From: Medicago truncatula
Lineage: Eukaryota > Streptophyta > Magnoliopsida > Fabales > Fabaceae
Length of the DNA: 64,000 nt
NCBI RefSeq assembly: GCF_003473485.1
Contig: NC_053042.1
Span: 55,639,762-55,703,761 of the forward strand
Direction of reading: 5' to 3'
A program made the translations under genes and the position numbers. The stretch's first letter is position 1, and each line of letters opens with the position of its first letter. Positions 9,908 to 22,800 of this stretch are shown piece by piece. The notes under the pieces are model-generated. The model saw only the letters and a list, made by a program, of their open reading frames with translations. It was not told where the DNA came from and did no database searches.

Positions 9908-11898
9908 TCACCGTGCCAGAACTTCTCTTAACAAACTAATTTTTCTTTTAACTTTTTCCATTTCCAAGCCGTGCAGCTCACAAGAACAAGAGAAACTGAT
10001 CCTCTCCAATACTCCAGCATTTTCCATCACAAATTTGGCGAAACATAACTCACGCTCCTTACCAGCAAATTTTTCAAAATTTACCACTTTAAGGGTTGAT
10101 AAGAAACAGCCAGGTACAACTGAAAAATTCTGCGGTTCTTCATCAAAATCTAGCATCTAATGATCAGCAAAAGAAAACATGTTTATATTGCATGGCAAGG
10201 TCCAATTAAGAGAATGGAGAATATCAAAACAAAGATGATCACTCAAGTCTCAACAAAATCTAGAAAATACAATTTCAGAAAATATTTAGTAAAATATAGA
10301 GATATCTTGTTTTCCCTTTATTTTAACTATTAATAGAAAAAGCAAAGAATATAATATCAACATACATGTTTTTTTAATTACAAAGCGTAATGATATTTAT
10401 ATAAAGTAAAAAATGCAAACAAATATTCTTAGATTTTTTTTTTTGTTGTAAAATTTAAACATTATCAATCACAAACCTGGAAAACTAAAGTCACCAGACT
10501 TGGTGATTTTAAAAGTAAGCCCAACAAAATTTCACGAGTAACAGAGTTTAGCTCCAGATCACTCAACATTCCAAATGCAGGAATATCCGCTAAATAATGT
10601 TCCGTTCGTACAAGATACTGGAGGGCAAAGGGCAAAACAATTGGTGTTAGGATAAGATTAAGTACGTTTAGAAAGATTAAGTAAATGAAATGAAATATTG
10701 CTATTGAAGGATTGTACACATTCTCATGAGTCATAACCATAATATATGCAAAAGTGCTTCTACCACAAGAAACATTTATCCATCCCAGCTCTTTTATTTT
10801 CCTCACTCATTAAAAATTTGGGAATTGAGATTCACTTTGATACTACAAGGTAAAATTCTTCTTGTCAACATTTACTTAAAACGAAGGGTGAAGTGAGAAA
10901 GCATACCTGCCAGTCAGCATGCAGACAAAGATTTAAACACTTTGCATTAACTGTAAGAAGTTTGCAAATAAAAATCCATGTTTCTTGCACATTCCTATCC
11001 TCAAAATTGAACATCAGAATATTAGCAGAACCAATGTCTGCTGCATCTAGCACAAAGGTATCTGATGATATATTACCACGATAACTGAATTTCCTAAGAT
11101 GTGAAGCACAAAGCTTAATTTCAGCATGCGACTCATAATGACCAGGCGGCGAATAAAAAGGATATGCTAGGGAAACCACTTCAAGTAAAGGCGCTTCCAA
11201 AGTGACACTCTTTACACCAGTCCAAGTGCAATCGGCTGCGTAATACTCTCTTAAGAATTGGGAAATTAAGAGTTAACTCTTTTGATTCATTAGAAGACTA
11301 ACAAGTAAATGTGATTCCAAGCAAGTGCAAGTCTACGAGGGATGAAAGATAAACAAATTAAGTTGGGAAATTTGAGAATACATCGGCCCAACATTTGTAG
11401 CTTCAATTCCTCCAAGGACTGGCATTTGAAAAGCGGATAAGTATAGAGGTTACATTTTTTCCATAATTTAACTCTAATAATTTTTACTCTCTTATTTGAA
11501 ACAACAGATATCCATTGATTGATATGGTAGGGATCAAAATTATGTAGAATATCCAGAGAAAATGTTTGGATGGTTGCAGTGTTGAGATTAAGCAGTACCC
11601 TATATACAAAGTTGATAAAGCGGGTTTTTCTTTTCTCACATAGGTAAGATGAAGAAGGATGATTGTAATCAAAACTTAGGTCTGTGAGAAACATCCATTT
11701 GTATATCCACCTCTGTGATAAAGCACCGGTACGAACTGCATATTTAGTAGGAAGAAAAGAAAGAATGCGACCGATAACAAAGTCAGGTAGGTCGCTTATC
11801 ATATCTTGACCCTCACTGGATTTATGTCTCTTCTTATCATGTCTGCCTGCTGCTGCTGCTGCAGAGGTGCATGCGATTATAGAACCTCCTGAGTGCAT
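9908..11898 (-). pseudogene. F-box/LRR/FBD gene, exon 1 disrupted
   Basis: Three exons are read on the minus strand with consensus borders, all phase 0: exon 1 at 11898-10907, exon 2 at 10617-10477 and exon 3 at 10156-9908 (stop included). Exon 1 has the F-box (DMISDLPDFVIGRILSFLPT, then AVRTGALSQRW) and LRR segments (SLEELKLQML; APLLEVVSL; ASHLRKFSYRGN). Exon 2 continues the repeats (LSDLELNSV). Exon 3 is a typical FBD ending (LSTLKVVNFEKFAGKE..FAKFVMENAGVLERISF). Compared with the paralogue at 5957-6883, exon 1 has at least three lesions near 11230-11350: an extra base or few after ICLS, an insertion of about 30 bp with an in-frame stop, and a further single-base gain. The C-terminal frame recovers only after these. 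The splice sites and FBD exon are well kept, so the loss looks recent, or a sequencing fault could explain part of it. Confidence 0.75.
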
Positions 11899-12531
11899 TA
11901 TGTGTATGGAAAGTACCTACCTACGAGAAAAATGAGAAGCTCTATATATATTAGACACAACATATTCACTAAAAAAATTGACGCAAACAAAGTAGTTGGA
12001 GAATGAAAAAACATGGAGTTTGAGTTTGAGGGTGATATGATATTGCTCATCTATTCATCCATCCAAATTTCAAGAGGTAAAGTAAAATATGTTATGTAGT
12101 AATGAAATTGTAAGAGAAAGTGAGTATGTTGGTGCAATAGGTAGTTGATAGCTAGCGACCCCAACACAAGTGAGATAAAAATTAAACAAACAAGTGTATG
12201 TTTGGTTGTGCACATACAAAATTTGATTTCGAGTGAATTTATTTTGATTTAAGTTGAGTAGAAAGTAAAATGATTTTTGTTTGAATAAATTCACGTAAAT
12301 TTGTGTGTAAAAATCAATTCTAATTCTAAAATTAAAAACTATAAATTCTAATCAAACATAGATGGAGTCATCAAACATTCAACAAAAAGTTACAAGCAGA
12401 CACAGGTAAATAAATAAAAGCAAAACAGGAACAGTGGAGAACATACGAACAAGAAGAAACAAGGACAGGAAGAAGGGTATGCTAGCGAAATGCAGTTAAT
12501 AATAATATCCCTAGCGTATCAATCAATTTTT
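11899..12531. other. 5' flank of the second F-box gene
   Basis: AT-rich, with blocks at about 12060-12190 shared with the 5' flank of the first F-box gene. Nothing else recognised. Confidence 0.5.
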
Positions 12532-12785
12532 TAAAGGCTAAAGTGCACTTCCCCTTAAGTTTGAAAAAGTTGGGATTTTGGCCCCCTATAAAAAAAACGG
12601 GAAAAGATCCATGAACACCCCTTGTATCCATCCACCCCTGTACCACTGCCTATGTGGCAAAATTCTTTTTTGTCTCATCCTCTCATGTAACCAAAATAAT
12701 AATAAAAAAAATAGTACATTCCCCCCAACCATTTCCTCTCCCCTCTCTACTTGCATCCCCTTCTCTCTTGCAGCTCTCTCAGTCT

Positions 12786-12824
<39 letters not shown>

Positions 12825-13370
12825 ATGGAAAAACAAGACAAGAAAAACAAAAACCACACAAAAAATTAAGTTAAACTCTTACTATCTTCTCCCTTTCTTC
12901 TCCACCCATCTCGCGGCCGCCCTCCGCCTCAGCACCTCCGAATTTAAAATCTTCATCTGATAGTGTCTCCTCTCTACTCCGACCACCTCTCACATAGTAG
13001 ATCTTAAAACGAAGATCTGTAAAAAAAAAAAACCAAGGTTGTCACTGTCGTTGATGCAGATCTGGGTTTTTCTATTCCGGCACCGTCACCGCGTTGTCGC
13101 AGGTTTGTGAGTTTGGTGATTGTGGAGGAGAGGGACGGTGGCCTGTGGAGGAGAGAACGTGTTGCTGAGTTTTTTTTGTTTTTTTTTTTGTTTTTTTTTA
13201 ATTTGACAAGGTTTATATGGGTTTTGACAAAACTACCCTTCATTAAAAGAAGAAATACTAAAACTATCATGCCACATGGGGGTGTATAAGGGTGTGTTGC
13301 ATGCTAAGTGTGTTCACCTATCGGCACTCTAAAAAAAAATGATAAACTTGACCCCTATAAAAGGTAAATA
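12532..13370. mobile_element. Inverted-repeat element with GC-rich and poly-T interior
   Basis: The outer parts are loosely inverted: AACACCCCTTGTATCC and CCTATGTGGCA near the left, CATGCCACATGGGGGTG and ATAAGGGTGTGTT near the right. The inner arms also share CCCCTATAAAA. Between them lie a T tract of about 34 bp (12788-12821), a CT-rich leader-like stretch, a NotI-like GCGGCCGC and a GC-rich block (about 12900-13110) unlike its surroundings. Short frames here are low complexity. This may be a MITE that has picked up gene 5' sequence. Ends are approximate. Confidence 0.5.
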
Positions 13371-14100
13371 CATACAAAATATAGTCTCATACTCTCGTTT
13401 AGGGATGACAATTGAAACTAAACTCAATAGGCACATAAAAAAAAATACCTACGATAAGCACGTAAATATCCGCATTATTGGCTTTGCACCTAAGTTTGAA
13501 TAATTACCTGCAAACGGTATGGACTATAGATGCAAATATAGATACTCTGGTGTCCAGCCCGCCATAGTCTGCACATTATATATACTATAACAATAATTTT
13601 ATGTGATATTAAAATTAGTTCTTAAATATTTATTGTAATATGCACTTCTTTTTTATATTTTAGATCCGTTTTATTTGACTAATACTTCGACATGTAATAT
13701 GTTATAAGTTGATTTAAGGGTTTGTAAATCATATTTTAATTACGTGGTTATTTATTGTCTTTTGTTGCTTTTTTTTTTTTAAATAAAAAACATTTTTTAT
13801 CTTTTTGTTGTTAAAGTGCGAGTACGGACACTTAGATGCTTGTGGTACGGGCGCCCGTACCCTTGTGTTAAAGTGGAGAAGATACCTTTTGAATCAATAC
13901 CTTGCTGTAAATTTTGAAGATAAAAAAGTTTAGAGGATTAAAACATAAAATTTAAAGTATTCAAAAAACACATGAATTTTTTTTAAAAATAAAAAAATAA
14001 AAAATTGGTACTGAAAATTAAAAAAATTTACAAAGATGAAAACATATTTAACTTATTTGTTTTTTGAAGGTACCCTTTTATTTTTATTTATCGGTCTCAT
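13371..14100. other. Intergenic repeat-like sequence upstream of the G-patch gene
   Basis: AT-rich. A segment near 13400-13600 and 13815-13865 (GTACGGGCGCCCGTACCC palindrome at about 13845-13862) looks like old repeat sequence. The 5' leader of the G-patch gene probably starts near 14100-14160. Confidence 0.4.
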
Positions 14101-14373
14101 ACCTTGATTAAGGGGAGGGAGAAGAGAAGAGACAGAAGGAGAAAGGAAAAAGAACACTACACGACAAGAAAAGCTCTGATCAATTCGATGTACGCTGTAG
14201 TCACTCATGTCTTCCAATTTCATATCAATTCTGTCAATTTTCAGTTTCGTTTCTGTTCAACGATTTCTTTTAAGGCTTCAAGGGTTTTACGATGTATTTT
14301 CAATGGTTTGGTTTGGTTAATTTTATTATATTTATTTATGCAGATTAAGTTTGTGCGAATTCATACCATAGCC

Positions 14374-17300
14374 ATGGAAGAAACGTTGGGTTCAGCAACA
14401 ACGACAATCAATTCTTCTAATATAGGGTTTCAGGTTCTTTCTTACTTTCCCTTCTTTCATTTTCTATTTTCATTTTTCTCTCTCTCTCTCTCTCTCTTTG
14501 TTCTTGTAATTGTAAATGTAATTTGGGATGGTGTTACTTTTCTCTGCAGCTTTTGAAGAAGCATGGTTGGAAAGAAGGGACTGGTCTTGGCATCTCTGAG
14601 CAGGTATTCTTTCTTATTCTCTCGTTTTCATTCTTCAATGAAAGATACAGACACGACACTATCATGTGGACGCTTAGACATGTACACCAGACATGTCTTC
14701 TATCAGAAGTCCCTGGATGGGGGAAGTTACCGCATTAAATTTGTATTGTGTCTAATTAGGTCTTAGGTCTGGGACTCTGCCCTAATTTAATTTAATTTAA
14801 TTGCACATTCAGGGACTAATTTTGTCAGGGAATTGCATATTCAGTAGCCTTGGGTTAAATTAGTATGAGTATTGTAGGTTAATTGATGGAACGCCTAAGG
14901 AGAACTGATATAAACAAAGTTATACTTGTTTTCTCATTCCAATTCTGAAAATATCTATTGAGCTCCTATTTCAGTATTTCTCTTATATTCTGAAACGGTT
15001 TTAGGGGCTTCCTTGCAAAAAATTCTGATTAACAATTTTTTTTTGGTAACAGGGTAGATTAGAACCTGTGGAAACTCGTGTAAAGAATAATAAACGAGGT
15101 TTGGGAGCAGATATAGTGAAGAAGAAGGTTGTGAAACCTGGTCACGGTGATTCCTCCAAAGGAGACAATAAGCAGGTAATTTTTTTTAAGGTCTGATTTT
15201 GTTCCCAAGGACTTTGGTAGTTGTTATAACAATTTACAATAGTAGAAGGGTAACTACATAACTATGCAAAACGGTGCTGATTTTTTCATTTGGAATTGGA
15301 AATTTGAAATGGCTGCCGAAGGTTTTCTTATTTTAGGTAGTACTAGCTTCTCAGGTTATTTTATTGAGATAGATTTTTTTTCTAGTTCCTTATTTTATTT
15401 ATTGAATTTGGTGAGGTGGGGGTTGGTATAGTACTTAGTAATTAGGAATCGTAGAAGTTGAGTAATTAATGAAGGAGAAATACTTCGATATCTATCTCTA
15501 AGAACAAAGTTGACATAGCTATACTATCTCTAAGAACAAAGTTTACATGTAATTTAGTAATTAGGAATCGTTTTTTAGTTGAATGAATGATAATGAACGA
15601 GATATACTTTGTTGACATATGTAATTTCGTAAATCATTTGTAATCAAACGAATGGAAGAGAAATATTTTAATATCTATCTCTAAGAACAAAGGTGAAATA
15701 GAATTATGCAAATAATAGGGAGATTAACCTGAGTCGTATTATAAATCTACGAGGGAGAAAGTCTGCATAAATTAAGTTGAGAAACTCACATCACATAAAA
15801 CCAGCTTTGCTTATGTTTGGGAGAATGACTATAGAAACCATATGTTTGCTATACAGGTTGATGGATGTATCAGATGAATTAAGCAAAACTATATATGCAT
15901 TCTTAAAAAAAATAAAATGGAAAAGGGGCAAGATAGAGAATCTAGAGAGGTTTTATGGAAGGATTAAGTGTTTAAATTGCTTATATTTGACCTCAAAAAT
16001 ATATATGAAAGGCTAAACTATTGTAAGAACATAAGGTTGAACTACAAAACACTTTACGGTAACTATAGGTGTGCATTAAAGGTCATATTTTTATTTTTAT
16101 TTTATCTTTGTTTGTTCTAGATATGCTTAGTGCTTACCAAACATATCTAATAAATGAATACACTGTACATGTTTTTATGAATGATATTGTCTTTGTTAGA
16201 TAGCCAAGAGAGATAGAGATAGAGATAGAGAGATGAATGAAAAGTTATAAAAATCGTTGTCGAACAATATATATATGTAGAAAGCCTATTTTTTTGTCTA
16301 GTATTTATTTTTTTTATTAGTATTACTGGACCTGGAGCTTACCAGCCCAAGCTCAGTAGGCGAAAGCTGTGGGGAGTACACTGAGTGTCGGAATTCGCCC
16401 ATGTAGGGAACAGAGGTATTGCGACAATCTTTAGAAGCAGGTGGTTTTCTGCCAAAGTAAAAGTAAAATATAGCATGTTCAATCCATGTTTAGAAACTAC
16501 AAACACATCATAACATAGAGGTGAAAATAAGAGGACCTAAAGGGGCATACATTGTCAGTGTAAATTTGTTTTACACTGACAACCAATAAGAACTCCCCAT
16601 ATTGCCACGTCATACAAACAATTTGAAAATATATTTAAAGTGGGGTGACGTTGCACAATAGTGGACTCTTATTTGATCACAACATTAAACAAATTTACAC
16701 AGACAGTGTGTCCCCTTTAAACTCAAATAAGAAAACATGCATATTATGATTCTCACATTTGAAGTACCTTGGGTCTGTCATACAAAGTGATAGGGGAATA
16801 AATAGATATCTTAATCATATGATTGAATTATAGTGAATTAAAAAGAGGAGTATTTTGTCTGATAATCATGATATGCTATCGAAAAATGCCTCTCAAAAAG
16901 ATTTGTTTTCACTTTTAATATTTGTAATGTTGTATTGAACTGAACGTTTAAAAATAAAAACCGAACAAGAAAGTAAACTTAGATCATAAAGATGAGTTGA
17001 ATGAATGGTAACATGAGAAAAGAAAGAATTATAAATTAAAAATTAAATTATTAGTGAGAAAATTGAGGTAGCCTCTATAATTGAGATGGTAGAATCCTGA
17101 CTTATGGTGTCTTGGGCATGTGAAGAAAACTTGTAGAAGCACCTGTAAGAAGAGTAAATTGGATGGGGAATAGTCCAATTGTTATAAACAAATGGAGACC
17201 AAGGAAAATTATAGACCTAACATTAAGAATGATTTAGAGGTAAATGTTCTATCTTAAAATTTAATAAATTGCATAACTGTAAGGCGTCCATTGATCTTTG

Positions 17301-17924
17301 TAGCAGACTCTTCATAGTGGGAAAAGGCTTGTTATTTGTAATTAGATATGTGCGCACCAGAATATCTTAGAATAAGCATGGTATTGGTATCATTGTTATA
17401 AAAATAAAAAGGGTATAGGGTCAACTTTTATATTGAACAGCTCTAGGTAATTAGTGAAAAAATAGCGCATTTTCTTTGTCTGATGTCACTCTATATGCTG
17501 CTTCCTCCCCTTTTTTCTCTCGGAAAAAAACTTTTTGCTTTTCAACATTTGTCATTCTGATGGTACGTAGAATAAAAATTGATTATGATAGAGTATACTG
17601 CCCTGTATTGAATCAGTGGGACAGATTCATATTTAACAATAATGCAAGGGAAAAACCCCTTTCACGAATATCATATTATAGTTAGTGAGTTAGGACCATT
17701 GTTTTTCGTTTTCAGTCATTTGGATATCAACGCGAGTTACTGCGGTGTCTTTATTTGATTTCCTGTTGTTGATTGACTTCAATTGATTTCAGGAACAGTT
17801 GTCTCAAAAGAAAGCCAAAGCACTTTCTAAACGGGTGAGAAAGATGCAAGAGATTGAAAAGAAGATGCAGGAGAAGGAATTCGAGCGCGCTTTCTTTAGA
17901 GAGTTCTGGCCTGAAAATGTATGA
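14374..17924 (+). CDS. Small G-patch domain protein (four coding exons)
   Basis: Coding exons 14374-14433, 14550-14603, 15053-15175 and 17793-17924 all have GT..AG borders and phase 0, giving 122 residues. The G-patch runs from about residue 16 to 62: NIGFQLLKKHGWKEGTGLG, then ISEQGRLEPVE and KRGLGAD, with the conserved glycines and aromatic positions. The last 43 residues are a charged coiled coil (KKAKALSKRVRKMQEIEKKM) ending FFREFWPENV. G-patch proteins activate DEAH helicases in splicing or ribosome assembly. That role is inferred from the domain, and the partner is unknown. The leader seems to have its own intron (ending TTTATGCAG at 14343), and the ATG at 14374 is the first in frame after it. 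Intron 3 is 2.6 kb and holds a MITE. A 511-bp CT tract starts about 340 bp past the stop. Confidence 0.88.
16540..16718. mobile_element. MITE in intron 3 of the G-patch gene
   Basis: The left end (AGGGGCATACATTGTCAGTG, then TAAATTTGTTT) and right end (AAACAAATTTACACAGACAG, then TGTCCCCT) form inverted repeats of about 35 bp. TAA-like trinucleotides flank both ends, as for Tourist/PIF-type MITEs, but the junction is ambiguous. Confidence 0.7.
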
Positions 17925-18262
17925 GAATTGATGATGGGTTCATATGATTAAGCATCAGCATTTCCTCTTGCATTCACTTTCTTAGTAATGAAGATGATTT
18001 CAGAGTTGTGTGCAAGTTGGATCTCAAAGGTGTTTTCCCCTGGATACTTGCAGGATATAGGAATGTTTTCTAGCAAACAGAAGGAACTTCAGACACCTTT
18101 TTTTCATGTGCAAATAGTCAATTTTTTTTTTCTTCCGATTCTTCTGTACAATGGAGAAATATACAAAAATCAGAGGGGAGAGGCCATGTCCCTCCTGGTT
18201 TAAAAAAAAAATGGTGTAATTAAAGGATGAGATTAAAACACAACTTAAGTGAACATGTGCCA

Positions 18263-18776
<514 letters not shown>

Positions 18777-19870
18777 AAGGGTATAGGTGATAGGGTGTGG
18801 AAAGACACTTATGATTAGTGTTGTTGGGTTAAATGCGTGATGTCTCAAATGTGCAAGTATGGTAATTTGATAGTACCCCATATGGGTTTTGAATTAGTTG
18901 GATCTTGAATTTACGAGTCTGCGTGAACATACTTAAATTCAGTTTGCATAAATGTAATTGAACAGAGTTTGCGTAAACATACTAGAATTGATTCATATAA
19001 TATTCTCATACGCAGAAAAAACCAAAATCACAATATTTAACGAGTCAATTGCCTATACATTGAAATGGTAAATAGATACCTTGCAAGTTCCATCACCTTT
19101 GATCAACTTTTTTTTTATTTACACATAGAAGATAGATGTAGTGCTAACGAGGAAAACTGAAAATTGAAAATGGTTTTTAAAAAACAAATGAGACAGGACG
19201 TATTTTGGAAATTAGAGTTATTTAATTTGTGTTGGAGGGATGTAATTACTAAACTTCATATTCAAAATACTTTTATATTTTAACTAGAAGTTATTTTACA
19301 AAATCAATCAATTCAAAATAATTTGTCACCGCATATATGTCAGGAAACTGACAATGAAGAGAATTTTGATATCTCATATCTTCTCCCTTCTACTAGAGAT
19401 AATCAATCCTATCCTAGTATAGACACCAAGTGTATACACCTCTTGGTTGAAATTCAAACCTTTGTTTGCCATATTGTTGGAGTCTAACCCCCTTCCGCTA
19501 GACCCAACTCCCGTTGATTGTTGGGATCTCTTTGGTCTTGCCAAGATCACAAAGCATATTCCTGTACAACGACAACTATGATAATAACGGTTTGTAACAC
19601 CATGATTCCGTCTATTACCTTAAGATTTAGAAAGCAATGCATGTTGAAAGGAAACTCCATGACACGGATCAAGACTTTTCAACTCTCAAGTTACCTCGGG
19701 TTTGATATTGAATGGGGGGAAATACAAAAGAGGCAAGAGAATATACAACTTAATGCCAAAAACAAAATGAATCAATAGACAAAAGAATTAAAAAAAATAA
19801 AAAATCAGAATATTGGTAATGGTTGCACCGAAAATATTGTGAACCTTTGGAAGTATCGAGTAACCCATTA
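18777..19870. other. Intergenic between convergent G-patch and DUF639 genes
   Basis: AT-rich, no recognised repeats or domains. The two genes converge here, so both 3' UTRs must lie within or beside it. Confidence 0.5.
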
Positions 19871-22800
19871 TCATTTTCTTTTCTTGCACTCTTCAGGCTT
19901 AACGAGTTCAACAGGAGCAGCAGGTATTCTGATCCACCATTCTCTAAACCGCCTTATCCATCTTTTGCTACTTTCTCTCCTACATGGCATCTCCCTTGTG
20001 TAACACTCGATGAATATCACCAATAATATGTACTTTGGAGGAACAAAAGCAAACACTGCAGCTATGAAAACTAGAAATAGGGCAACTGTCTCTGTAGCCT
20101 GCAGGACAGATGCAAGACTTCAGAAAGAAAACAAAAATCTAGGGAAGAATTGCGACAATATAATTCAATTTGCTTTATAAATCAGTTACATTTCAATTAG
20201 CGGATACTTTCAAGAACTGCATAATCATATTTGCCCACGAGGGGGTAGCTACCTAGCAAGATCTCATCCCGGGTGGTTGAAAACATGTGTGAGCAAGACC
20301 CGTAGAAGTGACAATAAAGCGGGTTGACCATATGGAGGAAAGTTCAATAGTTAGAGAAATAGTAAGACCAAGAAGAACTACAAATCAAACTTTAAGATTA
20401 ATTAAGATGTAAATGGTCTTTGAACTTATTTCATGATAGAGTTATCATGTCATTCAATCCACATTGTTGACCTTACCCAATGGGACAATGCTTGATAAAA
20501 GATTCTGTTGAAAAAAATCTCAACACATACAAATGCTTTTGATTTATGGTTCATAGCAGGTTGACTACATTCAAATTGGATTAACAAAACGTAGCACAAA
20601 TTTCATCATTAAACCCCACAAATTATTGCATACATATTAAAAGAAGATACTTTGGCCTAACTACATCCACAACATTTGAATTTTTCTTTGAATTAAACCA
20701 TGACTAGAATACTCACCTGTGGTAATATAGCCAGTAGAAGAGCTCTTATTTTTAGTAGCGCAATATTTCCAGCTTGAATAAGTGATTCAAACTGTGTAAT
20801 GGCTTCTTGCAATGTCAGTAGTTGCTCTACTGCATTTCGATTTGGGGGAGGTCTTACTGTGAAGGGTTCTAATGCTCCTCCCTTTCTGAAATGTCTACGC
20901 CAGAGCATAATGATTGCAATGAACAGAAAAATGGTCGGCAATAAGTACTGGATCCACCCCCTGTACATCAATGTAAATTAAACGTTTTATTCATCCAATC
21001 AACGAAAGCCATCTTTAACATATATTATTTCATTAATAGCTGTCACCGTCTGCTCCAGGTGGCAGACATTCTGTTCACTAAGACTAAAGTAATGCAGCTT
21101 ATTACTTTCCTTCTTAAATGTTGATTTGAGATTTAATGACCTCAACTTTTAGTTCTAGTACGGAGATTGAAAATAGTATGCAAAATGGTGTCAAAAACAC
21201 GGTGGATCTTGCTGGAGAACCACATGGATAAAGACGGGATCAAGGAGATTTGATGTACTTGAGCCTTCATGAGGATGCCATGCATAGGAGAGAAGGGGAT
21301 GCCATTTGTCAATGAATATAGAAACTATTCTTTGGTCCTTGATTGATATCCTTCCACATTTATTTATTTTCTTTTATTATTTTGTTTTAGGTCTCTTTGA
21401 CTATTTTATCTTCTGCATTTACAAAATTCTAAAAAATCTGCAAATTACGAACTTCAGTGCCAAATAGTGATGAACCCGAGCTTTGTCCATCTACATGTGG
21501 GGAAAATGCTAAGAGATTAATAAATCCATTGTTGGGCATTAGACGCCAGCTTAAAGATTGTGACCCAGTGTTCACATCACATGAATATACAACTTTGATG
21601 GACAACGCAGAGGTAATATCCGACATAAAAGCCTTTTAAAGTAGTGATCAAAACAAAAAGAAAAACATTTAGAATAAATATGAACACTGGATATTAAAAC
21701 ATTTACCTTATAATCACAAAACAGCCGAGTATCAAAAATGCTGTTGATCTATAGAAGTCTTTCCACGAGGCTAAAAGTTGTAGTCGGTTAGCAGATTCGA
21801 TGACTGGGAATAGTAGTTCCTACAAGGAGTTAAAAGAATTAACCACACCATATAAGGAAATAACTGATTCCATTTGCTTTTCCATTGTCTTCTTGAGAAG
21901 CCTTATAATTTGAGTTTGAAAGGCTAACCCAAGGAACATACCTTTCAGACTGAAAATTGAAATACATTTCAAATAGAAGAAATATATAGATATATAGGAT
22001 AGATGAAAAAAGCAGAGATCGAATGATACTATAAGGGAAAAAGATTTACTTTTTGTACTGTTTAGAACCTCAGCCCATTGGTATTCTCTGGTGCTGAAGG
22101 AGCTATGTGGTTCTAGTTTGTTTTACAGCATATTACAACCAAATTTTGTTCTTATATTGTTTTTCTTTCATCCCTCTTTGCTTTAAAATAATTTCCATGA
22201 TCAAATGAAATTAACATTTATTTTTAAAAAAAAATAACATTAACGAAAGTATATAATAGCAAACCTTCATAACTGCAACATTTGTATCGATCCCCTCCAC
22301 CTTCACTTGGTCCACAGTTGCCTGTGCAGCTTCTGCTTTTCCAGTGTCCAGAAGGGATTGTTTTACTGCCATGTCCAAGGGATTTATCTCACCAACTCGG
22401 ATATCACAAACAGCAGTTGTTTCTTCATAGATATCAGCCGCCTTTTTTGATTTGAATCCAAGACAGAAGAGTGCCACTACTGCTGCAGGAGACACTGCTG
22501 ATTGCTTTTTTCTTTCTACATTTGCAGAAATATCACGTTTACCAGAAGCAGCAGTTGAATTCGTTAAGCTGTTTGACAGGGTTTGCAAGATCCTATCTCC
22601 CCGAGGTAGAGTTTCAGCTAGGTTAAAAGTAAGTAATGTTTTATAGTTGGATGAAAAAAATTTGAAAGCTTCTTTGAGTGCGCGATAGCGGAAGATGCCT
22701 AAATTAGCCCTGGCAAGTACTTCTAATTTCTGTGTATCTTTAAGGCCGAACTTCCTGACAAATCTGTGTGCACGTAGTATCTCAAGACTTATGTCCAACC

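Noticed and set aside
12578-12960. Phe- and Lys-rich short frames near 12.6-12.9 kb
   Set aside because: Produced by the poly-T tract and CT-rich stretch; no domain and no consistent frame.
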